NCBI GenBank assembly: GCA_016932295.1
Contig: JAFGDC010000410.1
Span: forward strand, 1 to 21,567
DNA: 21,567 nt
Direction: 5' to 3'
DNA from: a candidate division CSSED10-310 bacterium
GTDB taxonomy: Bacteria; CSSED10-310; JAFGDC01
Part shown: positions 15,695 to 21,567 of the stretch, piece by piece
Layout: the number at the start of each line of letters is the position of its first letter
Position numbering within the stretch: the first letter of the stretch is position 1
The notes under the pieces: model-generated
The model's input: only the letters and a program-made list of their open reading frames with translations
Database searches by the model: none
Told to the model about the DNA's origin: nothing
Translations under genes and position numbers: made by a program

Positions 15695-16959
15695 CAGATA
15701 TTCTGCTGTGTGTGGGGATCTCCCTCGCCTCGATCTTCTTCTCCTACTACGAGACGTGTTTCCGATCCCTCTCGAGAGTCAAGATGCGCTTGATGCTGCA
15801 GGGTGGGGAAGATGGTGATCAAGTCCCGTTCAATCCTGACATCCTCGATATCAGCCTCAACTTGACCTTGACACTGCTCAACGCCGGGGTTCTGCTGTTG
15901 GCCTTCCGCCGTTTGCAGCAGATGCTTGGTGACAGCAACCTTGCCATGCTGCTGTCTTTCGCGGTCGTGGTCCTTTTCGTCATCGTGTTCAATCTCGCCG
16001 CCCCGGGATTCCTTCTGCATCACAAGAGGGAATCATTCACCAGTGCCGAGATCGCGTTTCTGAAATTACCCTATTACCTGCTGTACCCGCTGAGCGCTCC
16101 CATCCAGTGGTCGTTCAATGCCGCGCTCTCCCTCCGCCGGGGTGAAAACGGAGAACGAACCGGTCGCGGCGCCGAAGAACTTGAAACATTGATCGATGTG
16201 GGCCAGGAAGAAGGGCTGTTCGAAGAGGCGGAGGGGGAACTGCTGCACAGCGTGGTGGAGTTCAGCGAGACGCTGGTGCGGGAAGTCATGACTCCTCGAA
16301 CCGATATCGTCTCGGTGCAGCTCGATGAAGGGCTCGGAGACCTGCATGAAAAGTTCGTGAGTTCAGGTCATTCACGGATACCGGTGTATGGCAAGACCAT
16401 TGACGATATCGTGGGTATCGTCCATGTCAAGGATCTCATCCGCTGTTTCAAAGTCGATGCAGGCTGTGATTCCGGAGCAACCATCGAGAGCCTGATGAAA
16501 CCCCCCTACTACATTCCTGAAACCAAGCTGGTCAGCCGGCTCTTACGGGAGTTTCAGGATGAGAAGATCCAACTGGCCATCGTCGTGGACGAATATGGCG
16601 GAGTCGAGGGACTGGTGAGTCTGGAAGACCTGCTGGAGGAAATCGTCGGAGAAATCAAGGATGAATACGATCAGGAACCGGATGAACTGGTGATAGAAAG
16701 CGATGCCAGCGTGGTGGTCGATGCCAAGATCGACATCGAAGACGTGGAGGATCACTTCAAGATCAAGTTCCCGGTGGATGAGTATGAAACCATCAGTGGC
16801 TTTATCTTCCATGAGTTGGGCAAGGTTCCTGCCGTGGGTGAAGTGCTGCACTTTCAAGACCTGATTTTTACCGTCATCAGCTCGGATGAACGCCGTATCT
16901 ACCAGGTCAGAATTCAGCGCAAGGAGAGCGGCTCGGTGATGGACGGTGAGACAGCATGA
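15691..16959 (+). CDS. CNNM/CorC (HlyC) family membrane protein with CBS domains
   Basis: 422-residue inner-membrane protein. An N-terminal DUF21-type membrane domain has about four hydrophobic stretches (3-20, 52-73, 84-110, 124-147). A CBS pair follows (about 195-325; VREVMTPRTDIVSV, HSRIPVYG, IVHVKDLI, IVVDEYGGVEGLVSLEDLLEEIVGEI is the classic region), then the CorC_HlyC C-terminal domain (about 340-412). The family is tied to Mg2+/Co2+ export or Mg homeostasis. The start is assigned to TTG at 15691, overlapping the ybeY stop as TTGA with GGAAAGG upstream; the hydrophobic helix starts at once. GTG at 15709 is the alternative, but it would clip the first helix. It sits in the conserved ybeY-corC-era order. 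Confidence 0.88.
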   Translation: MTDILLCVGISLASIFFSYYETCFRSLSRVKMRLMLQGGEDGDQVPFNPDILDISLNLTLTLLNAGVLLLAFRRLQQMLGDSNLAMLLSFAVVVLFVIVFNLAAPGFLLHHKRESFTSAEIAFLKLPYYLLYPLSAPIQWSFNAALSLRRGENGERTGRGAEELETLIDVGQEEGLFEEAEGELLHSVVEFSETLVREVMTPRTDIVSVQLDEGLGDLHEKFVSSGHSRIPVYGKTIDDIVGIVHVKDLIRCFKVDAGCDSGATIESLMKPPYYIPETKLVSRLLREFQDEKIQLAIVVDEYGGVEGLVSLEDLLEEIVGEIKDEYDQEPDELVIESDASVVVDAKIDIEDVEDHFKIKFPVDEYETISGFIFHELGKVPAVGEVLHFQDLIFTVISSDERRIYQVRIQRKESGSVMDGETA

Positions 16960-17864
16960 ACGGACCGGAAACCCTGGAGTTTCGCAGTGGCTTTGTCGCT
17001 CTCGCCGGTTATACCAACGTCGGTAAATCGACGTTGTTAAATCGCCTGGTGGGTCAGAAAATTGCGATCGTCTCCCGGAAACCACAGACCACCAGGAACC
17101 AGATAACCGGTATTCGAACCGATCCCGACGGGCAGATCGTCTTCATCGACGCCCCAGGGTTTCACAAGCCGCGTGACGAACTGAACAGGATGATGGTGCG
17201 CACCGCCATGGAAGCATTGCACGGTGCTGATCTCATCTGCGGTCTGACAACCCTGGAACTCTACGGCACCACCCCAATGTCCCATTTCCTCGCCGAACTT
17301 CGCAAGGCGCCGGCGCCGAAAATTCTGGTCATCAACAAGATCGATCTGCACGAACGACTCGCCTTGCTGCCCGTTCTCCAGGAATTCGCCCGCCTGGATA
17401 TGTTCAGGGAAGTGATCCCCATCTCCGCCAGGACCGGCGAAAATGTGCCCCGCCTGCTCGAGATCATTAAGGGCCTGCTCACCCCGGGACCACGCTACTT
17501 CGAGGATGATCAGGTCACTGACAAGAGTGAAAAATTTCTCGCCGGTGAGCTGATCAGAGAAGTGATCATGGACCGAGTGCACAAGGAAGTGCCCTACTGC
17601 ACTCTGATCGATATTGAACAGTTCCAGGAACCGGAATCCGGCAGGATCCTCGAAATTCACGCTGTGGTGTTCGTGGAGAAGGACTCTCAGAAGGGTATCC
17701 TGATCGGTAAGGGTGGCGCTAAACTGAAGGAAATCGGCATCGCCGCCCGGCGCGAGATGGAACGCGTCTTCGGCCAGCCTTTGGTCCTGAAACTCTGGGT
17801 CAAGGTACGGGAACGCTGGCGGTCCGACAGCCGCTGGCTCGAAACCATGGGGCTGGACTCCTGA
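16956..17864 (+). CDS. era: GTPase Era
   Basis: 302-residue Era, the Ras-like GTPase with a KH domain that binds the 3' end of 16S rRNA during small-subunit assembly. G1 GYTNVGKST (18-26), switch region KPQTTRNQITGI, G3 DAPG (65-68), G4 NKID (127-130) and G5 SAR (157-159). The KH domain carries KGILIGKGGAKLKEIG (246-261), and the tail ends WLETMGLDS. Oddities: G1 has Tyr-Thr where most Era proteins have Arg-Pro (GRPNVGKS), and residues 92-102 (DLICGLTTLEL) replace the usual hydrophobic strand ending in Val-Asp-Ala. All essential GTP-binding residues are kept. The start overlaps the previous stop by ATGA. Confidence 0.96.
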   Translation: MNGPETLEFRSGFVALAGYTNVGKSTLLNRLVGQKIAIVSRKPQTTRNQITGIRTDPDGQIVFIDAPGFHKPRDELNRMMVRTAMEALHGADLICGLTTLELYGTTPMSHFLAELRKAPAPKILVINKIDLHERLALLPVLQEFARLDMFREVIPISARTGENVPRLLEIIKGLLTPGPRYFEDDQVTDKSEKFLAGELIREVIMDRVHKEVPYCTLIDIEQFQEPESGRILEIHAVVFVEKDSQKGILIGKGGAKLKEIGIAARREMERVFGQPLVLKLWVKVRERWRSDSRWLETMGLDS

Positions 17865-18019
17865 TAGAGACCGTCCCGGCGCTGCATTCCTGGTTTTGTG
17901 AACCTCTCAAATCGGCTCATTCACCCTTGTACGTATACATGGCATCTGGATGGTGGTACGTAGTTAAACCATAACTTCAAGATCATCACTCGAGGTTTTT
18001 ACGCATATAGCAGGCACCG

Positions 18020-18056
18020 GGCAAGTAACGGTGTCGAGCGCCGACAGCGGCTTGCC
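18020..18056. repeat. Nested hairpin downstream of era
   Basis: Outer arms GGCAAG (18020-18025) / CTTGCC (18051-18056) enclose an inner stem TGTCG (18032-18036) / CGACA (18042-18046) with a 5-nt loop. There is no T-run, so a factor-independent terminator is unlikely. It could be the structured end of the era transcript or chance. Confidence 0.35.
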
Positions 18057-18197
18057 GTATCTTCAATGATTGCACCATTGTCACGATAACTCATTATAAA
18101 ATAATCAAATACATCATTTTATCGACCGATCCGCAGCGGCTCGTGGGGGCTTGAGAGTTGTCTTGTTCCACGTTTCTGCACTTTTTTTGTGTTTTTC

Positions 18198-18226
18198 TTG
18201 ACTCTTTATGTGGATATTGGTAAAGA
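18198..18226 (+). promoter_or_regulatory. Predicted promoter of the mraZ-like/ftsA-like pair
   Basis: TTGACT (18198-18203), a 17-bp spacer, then TAAAGA (18221-18226), behind a T-rich stretch. The predicted start near 18233 gives a leader of about 75 nt. Phased TGG repeats overlap the spacer, -10 and start region. Confidence 0.5.
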
Positions 18227-18256
18227 ATGGTGTGTAACTCCACAGATTGGAATGGA
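18211..18256 (+). promoter_or_regulatory. Candidate MraZ boxes (phased TGG direct repeats)
   Basis: TGGT at 18218 and TGGT at 18228 are 10 bp apart, and TGGA follows at 18248, exactly 20 bp on. Further TGG copies lie at 18211 and 18253. Known E. coli MraZ sites are TGGGN direct repeats separated by 5 nt, the same 10-bp phase, in its own promoter. These are imperfect copies (TGGT/TGGA, not TGGG) and autoregulation is inferred. Confidence 0.35.
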
Positions 18257-18307
18257 TATGCATGATTCCACGTCCAGTGACCGGTGGTATCCAGAGGAGC
18301 ATGTCTG

Positions 18308-18769
18308 ATGGTGGTGAGGGCGGGAGTGGAAATGGAAGGCGGATCGTTTGGGACGGACTTCACCGGAAGTTACACGCATCAGATCGACGAGAATGCGCGG
18401 TCGACGATTCCGGCCCCGCTCCGCAAGGTCCTGCAGAAACTCGGATGCAACTGGGCGTATATGCGGATTGTCGACGGCTGCATCAGGGTGTTGCCGCCGC
18501 ACATCGTGGCGAGCATGGCGGCTGCGTTCGGTGATGATGAATTCATGGATGAGGAGAGGATTGCCGCGGCACGGGAGGCAGCTTCAAAGCTGGTGCCGTT
18601 CAAGTTTGATCGGCAGGGGCGATTTTCGATTCCCGATGTGATTCGCGCCCAGGTCAACTTCGATAAAGAGGTCGTGTTTGTCTCCTGTTTCAAGGTGTTT
18701 GAAATCTGGCCCAGAGAGCGGTGGGAAAAGAGCGGTGACGGCCGGCTCGGGAACGGGGAGGACAGATGA
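18308..18769 (+). CDS. MraZ-like transcriptional regulator (double SpoVT/AbrB domain)
   Basis: 153-residue DNA-binding protein with two MraZ-type swapped-hairpin repeats. Repeat 1 is GSYTHQIDENARSTIPAPLR. Repeat 2 is FKFDRQGRFSIPDVIRAQ, followed by EVVFVSCFKVFEIWPRERW, the usual MraZ end of domain. In repeat 1 the conserved D-x-K-G-R is D-E-N-A-R, so one half is degenerate. The C-tail is polar and Gly-rich. The start at 18308 has GAGGAG eight bases upstream. ATG at 18332 (GGGAG upstream) begins nearer the family start and is a good alternative. The stop overlaps the next ATG (ATGA, 18766-18769). MraZ normally opens the dcw cluster before rsmH; here the partner is an FtsA-like gene, so it may be a paralogue. 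I withhold the symbol mraZ. Confidence 0.75.
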   Translation: MVVRAGVEMEGGSFGTDFTGSYTHQIDENARSTIPAPLRKVLQKLGCNWAYMRIVDGCIRVLPPHIVASMAAAFGDDEFMDEERIAAAREAASKLVPFKFDRQGRFSIPDVIRAQVNFDKEVVFVSCFKVFEIWPRERWEKSGDGRLGNGEDR

Positions 18770-20130
18770 TGAAATCGGATGCATACACCCGATGGCTCGG
18801 TTCTGTTCAACGCCGGCTGAGATGGGAAGAGCGCCGGAAAGAGTTGGAATGGACATTGCCGGGAGGCAGGAATTGGCTTGGCATCTCGATTGAGGACGGC
18901 AGGGTGGTGGCGGCCTTGTGTCGCATCAGCAAGGAGGGTTTCATTTTTCCCTTTGCCTATCACAAGGTGCCGTACGGTGAGTCAGGTGATTTTATCCCTT
19001 CGATCACCCGGATCGAATCCGCCATCCAGCTTGCCACCGAACCCTTCCGCAAGAAGCAGGCGATTCCGTTTGACCACGTCGTTCTCGGTGTTCCAAGCTG
19101 GATCCTCGGCAAGGGTGATTACCACCAGGAGATGACCATCACACCGCCGGATGCGGAAATCAACCGGGAACATGTACGGATTTTGGAGGGCATGATCCAG
19201 CGCGAAGTGCCGGCGAACTATGTGGTGGTCGATACCATTCACAAGTCCTTCATGGTCAACGGCAATAAGAAAGTCAAGGATCCCATCGGCATGCCCGCCG
19301 ACCGGTTGGGTCTTCATGCCCATTTGGTCGTGACCGAAAGAGCGCTCCTCAAGGGGTTGCTGGGTTGTGTGAAGTTACTCAACAAACCGGTTGAAGCCCT
19401 CGCATCGCCCTTTGTCTCTGGGTGGTACGGAGCGCTCTCCTCCCGCGACATGGATGCCGGCGTCGTCCTGATTGATGTGGGAGAGCTGAACACCTGCTGC
19501 ACGTTCCTGCACAGGGGTAAGCTGTTCGATACGGCGATTATCAAGAGCGGCGCGCAGGAAATCACCAGCACCATCGCTCACAACATCGGCAGTGATTATC
19601 GATCGCTGGAAAACTCGGTGGAAGACCGCAAGGGGTATTTCCTCAGTGATGATAACTCGCGCTCGGAAAATCTCAGGCTGCCCGTACCGCTCGCGGGTGA
19701 AAACAACATGCACTCCGTCTCCATGACCAGGATGAATTATCTTACCTCGCTGGCGTGCGAGGAACTCGTGGAAAAGATCGGCGCGGCGCTCAACATCAAC
19801 TCGGGCAGGCTGGAATTCGCCGCCGCTGGAGTCGTGCTCATCGGTGAAAACTACCTGTCGCTCCGTGGGATCAGAGACACGTTCAAAGATCGTTTCAATG
19901 TCAAGCTGAGACTCGGGTATCCCCGCTACATCTCGGGCGTCAGCATGAACGGCATCAACGATCCGGGCTATGTCAAGGTGCTCGGATTACTGCGTAACGC
20001 CCACAGCAGCGCCCAGGGTCCGCATCCTTTCCTCCAGCACTATTACGAAACAATCGCCCAGTTCATATTGAAGGAGGGGAAGAAGAAGGTAAGCACCCGT
20101 CTCCATCGCTTCATCGACCGTTACCTCTGA
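18766..20130 (+). CDS. Divergent FtsA-like protein with eroded nucleotide-binding motifs
   Basis: 454-residue protein resembling the divisome actin homologue FtsA. The FtsA-like core is clear at 150-270: a pre-SHS2/SHS2-type stretch with VKDPIGMPADRLGLHAHLV (compare FtsA GI-DPVGM-G-RLE-E-H-V), LLGCVKLLNKPVEAL, then VVLIDVGELNTCCTFLHRGKLFDTAIIKSGAQEIT. The ATP signatures look lost: phosphate 1 is GISIEDGR (39-46), phosphate 2 is DVGELNT (237-243) where FtsA has D-I-G-G-G-T-T, and the adenosine motif is LIGENYL (358-364) where FtsA has T-G-G-G. The C-terminus KKKVSTRLHRFIDRYL is a basic amphipathic helix like FtsA's membrane anchor. The N-terminus (8-28) is rich in Arg, Trp and Glu and also looks helical. 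The start at 18766 overlaps the previous stop; the ATG at 18769 is equally possible. Function unknown. A membrane-associated division or shape role is inferred. Confidence 0.75.
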   Translation: MMKSDAYTRWLGSVQRRLRWEERRKELEWTLPGGRNWLGISIEDGRVVAALCRISKEGFIFPFAYHKVPYGESGDFIPSITRIESAIQLATEPFRKKQAIPFDHVVLGVPSWILGKGDYHQEMTITPPDAEINREHVRILEGMIQREVPANYVVVDTIHKSFMVNGNKKVKDPIGMPADRLGLHAHLVVTERALLKGLLGCVKLLNKPVEALASPFVSGWYGALSSRDMDAGVVLIDVGELNTCCTFLHRGKLFDTAIIKSGAQEITSTIAHNIGSDYRSLENSVEDRKGYFLSDDNSRSENLRLPVPLAGENNMHSVSMTRMNYLTSLACEELVEKIGAALNINSGRLEFAAAGVVLIGENYLSLRGIRDTFKDRFNVKLRLGYPRYISGVSMNGINDPGYVKVLGLLRNAHSSAQGPHPFLQHYYETIAQFILKEGKKKVSTRLHRFIDRYL

Positions 20131-20157
20131 TCCGTCCGAACCAAGCTCCGCAGCCTC

Positions 20158-20208
20158 GGGACACAAGCGCCCCCGCGGCGCCACACCGTTCCGATGGGAT
20201 TGTGTCCC
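20158..20208. repeat. Perfect 9-bp inverted repeat with inner hairpin upstream of the EF-G gene
   Basis: GGGACACAA (20158-20166) pairs with TTGTGTCCC (20200-20208). An inner stem GCGCC (20167-20171) / GGCGC (20177-20181) lies in the loop. The right arm can instead fold locally, ATGGGA (20194-20199) with TCCCAT (20205-20210). There is no T-run. It ends at the -35 box of the next promoter, so an operator or the end of the ftsA-like transcript is possible. Confidence 0.5.
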
Positions 20209-20209
20209 A

Positions 20210-20239
20210 TTGACATGCATGAACCCGCTTGTTTAAGAT
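20210..20239 (+). promoter_or_regulatory. Predicted promoter of the EF-G gene
   Basis: TTGACA (20210-20215), an 18-bp spacer, then TAAGAT (20234-20239). The first base of the -35 is the last base of the palindrome ATGGGA-N5-TCCCAT. The predicted leader is about 84 nt. Confidence 0.55.
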
Positions 20240-20329
20240 TGCCTGTCCATCATGGTATTCGGATGAAGCCGATATCGGAACATACAGCACGGCTGATCGA
20301 CGGGAACGAGAGAGAAAGACAGGCATTTC

Positions 20330-21567
20330 ATGGCAAAAACATCCAGGCAGCTCGATGCGATCAACACCGCTTCCACCCAGACCAGGAATATCGGCATAAT
20401 GGCTCATATTGATGCCGGGAAAACTACTGTAACCGAACGATTTCTCTACTATTCCGGGAAATCGTACAAGATCGGCGAGGTGGATGACGGCTCCACGGTG
20501 ATGGATTGGATGGACCAGGAGCGGGAGCGGGGCATCACGATCACCTCGGCCGCCACCACCACTTTTTGGGGCGAGCATGTCATCAATCTGATCGACACTC
20601 CCGGGCATGTTGATTTCACTGCCGAAGTGGAACGAAGCCTCCGGATTCTAGATGGCGCCATTGGTGTATTCTGCGCCGTGGGGGGGGTGGAACCGCAATC
20701 GGAGACAGTGTGGTTCCAGGCTGATCGGTACAACATCCCACGCCTCTGTTTCGTCAACAAGATGGATCGGATGGGGGCGGATTTTTTCGCCGCCGTTGAC
20801 AGCATGCGCCGGAAGCTGTCCCCAAAGGCGACCCCTGTCCAGTTACCTATCGGTGCAGAAGGTGCCTTCACCGGAGTCATCGACCTGGTGACCATGCGTG
20901 CACTTGTGTGGACCAACGACCAGTTCGGTTCGACCTACGAGGAGCAGGAGATACCACCGGATCTGGAGGAAATCGCCCGTGCCTATCGCGATCAATTGGT
21001 GGAACGGGTGGTGGAAAAGGATGATGAACTGCTCATCCGATATCTGGAAAACGAGGCACTCAACGAGGACGAGTTGAGGATGCTCGTCCGGCGCGCGGTG
21101 CTCGATCAGACCATCTTTCCGGTTCTGTGTGGCTCGGCGCTGCGCAACAAGGGCGTCCAGCCCTTGTTCGATGCGGTGGTGGACTACCTTCCTTCACCGC
21201 TTGATGTTCCCCCCGTTTACGGCTTCAATCCCGACACCGGCGCTTCTGAAATTCGTTCCTGTAACGCGGAAGAGCCGTTCTGTGCGCTCATGTTTAAGAT
21301 CCAGAACGATCCCGAACGCCGAAAAATATATTACCTGAGAATCTACTCGGGACGCTGCGGTGAAGATGTCACCCTGCTCAATCCCCGCACCGGGGGCAGT
21401 CATCGGGTGACCAGGCTGCTCAGGATGCATGCCAACAAGCGGGAGCGCCTCAAGGAAGCCTATGCCGGCGATATCATCGCGCTGGCCGGCCTGAAGGAAG
21501 TCCGCACCGGCGACACGCTCTGCGATGCCAATAAACAGGTCATCCTGGAGCGCATGGAGTTCCCCGA
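20330..21567 (+). CDS. Elongation factor G family protein (3' end beyond window)
   Basis: Translational GTPase that drives ribosomal translocation or, with RRF, ribosome recycling. 412 codons are visible of about 690-700 expected, so the gene runs off the window. G1 AHIDAGKT (25-32), [10 protein letters not shown] in switch I, G3 DTPGH (89-93), G4 NKMD (143-146), G5-region [15 protein letters not shown], then the start of domain II ([39 protein letters not shown]). The N-terminus is about ten residues longer than standard [18 protein letters not shown] and the altered KIQNDPERR segment recall EF-G2-type paralogues, so I do not assign fusA. The ATG at 20330 has only a weak AGG six bases upstream. 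It is not in a str operon here (no rpsL/rpsG/tuf next to the start), which also fits a paralogue. Confidence 0.92.
   Translation, partial: MAKTSRQLDAINTASTQTRNIGIMAHIDAGKTTVTERFLYYSGKSYKIGEVDDGSTVMDWMDQERERGITITSAATTTFWGEHVINLIDTPGHVDFTAEVERSLRILDGAIGVFCAVGGVEPQSETVWFQADRYNIPRLCFVNKMDRMGADFFAAVDSMRRKLSPKATPVQLPIGAEGAFTGVIDLVTMRALVWTNDQFGSTYEEQEIPPDLEEIARAYRDQLVERVVEKDDELLIRYLENEALNEDELRMLVRRAVLDQTIFPVLCGSALRNKGVQPLFDAVVDYLPSPLDVPPVYGFNPDTGASEIRSCNAEEPFCALMFKIQNDPERRKIYYLRIYSGRCGEDVTLLNPRTGGSHRVTRLLRMHANKRERLKEAYAGDIIALAGLKEVRTGDTLCDANKQVILERMEFP

Larger units (their letters stand above)
17865..18307. other. Long intergenic region between era and the mraZ-like gene
   Basis: 443 bp with no credible gene. 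Contents: two TACGTA palindromes, a nested hairpin (18020-18056), an AT-rich island (about 18083-18124) with palindrome ATTAT-AAA-ATAAT at 18093-18105, a T-rich stretch (18182-18199), the predicted promoter at 18198-18226 and phased TGG repeats (18211-18256). No clear era terminator is visible. A second, weaker promoter candidate is TTGCAC (18070-18075), a 19-bp spacer, then TATAAA (18095-18100). Confidence 0.6.

Noticed and set aside
17891..17903. GGTT-TTGTG-AACC as the era terminator
   Set aside because: A 4-bp AT/GC stem without a following T-run is too weak to call.
18000..18060. Possible cyclic-di-GMP (GEMM) riboswitch, from ACGCA and GGGCAAG strings
   Set aside because: The order and spacing of the conserved blocks do not match and the GACGCAAAGCC block is missing. 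Only a simple nested hairpin remains.

Overview
The window is a compact, GC-rich bacterial chromosome segment. Most genes have good Shine-Dalgarno (SD) sequences, and ATGA-type start/stop overlaps are frequent. Signal-peptide and CNNM/CorC-type membrane proteins are present. The pairing of CoA-ligase genes with a ferredoxin-dependent 2-oxoglutarate oxidoreductase points to an anaerobe or microaerophile that runs the TCA cycle, oxidatively or reductively, with ferredoxin. The protein families suit a Gram-negative, probably poorly cultured lineage, but the sequence alone does not fix a phylum. I found no rRNA, tRNA, CRISPR array, transposase or phage gene.

Layout. (1) 3-1817, minus: 5' part of clpB (the disaggregase's C-terminal part lies outside the window). 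It follows a 317-bp spacer with a weak CIRCE-like repeat. (2) 2135-4173, minus: an M24-type peptidase followed by purine nucleoside phosphorylase, read from a promoter with a perfect -35 box. (3) 4346-6418, plus: tsaC/Sua5-type threonylcarbamoyl-AMP synthase, a small two-helix membrane protein and a Rossmann/DUF2520 oxidoreductase-like protein. (4) 6431-7750, minus: a secreted Trp/Tyr-rich DUF6600-type envelope protein. Its terminator lies inside the last codons of the convergent gene. (5) 8051-8827, plus: an RNase Z-like metallo-beta-lactamase-fold hydrolase. (6) 9172-14046, plus: sucC-sucD-korD-korA-korB-korG behind a near-consensus sigma70 promoter. It interconverts succinate, succinyl-CoA and 2-oxoglutarate with ferredoxin. 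(7) 14166-17864, plus: the conserved phoH-ybeY-corC-era cluster, with start/stop overlaps at every junction (ribosome and RNA maturation). (8) 18308-20130, plus: an MraZ-like regulator translationally coupled to a strongly divergent FtsA-like protein. (9) 20330-end, plus: EF-G family translation factor, truncated by the window.

The most unusual item is region 8. It is an MraZ/FtsA pair away from any visible division-and-cell-wall (dcw) cluster gene. All three nucleotide-binding signatures of the FtsA/actin fold look eroded, but the FtsA-specific middle region and an amphipathic C-terminal tail are kept. Its promoter carries TGG direct repeats with 10-bp phasing, which resemble MraZ boxes. Most other content is housekeeping. 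Several intergenic inverted repeats could be regulatory and are listed separately.
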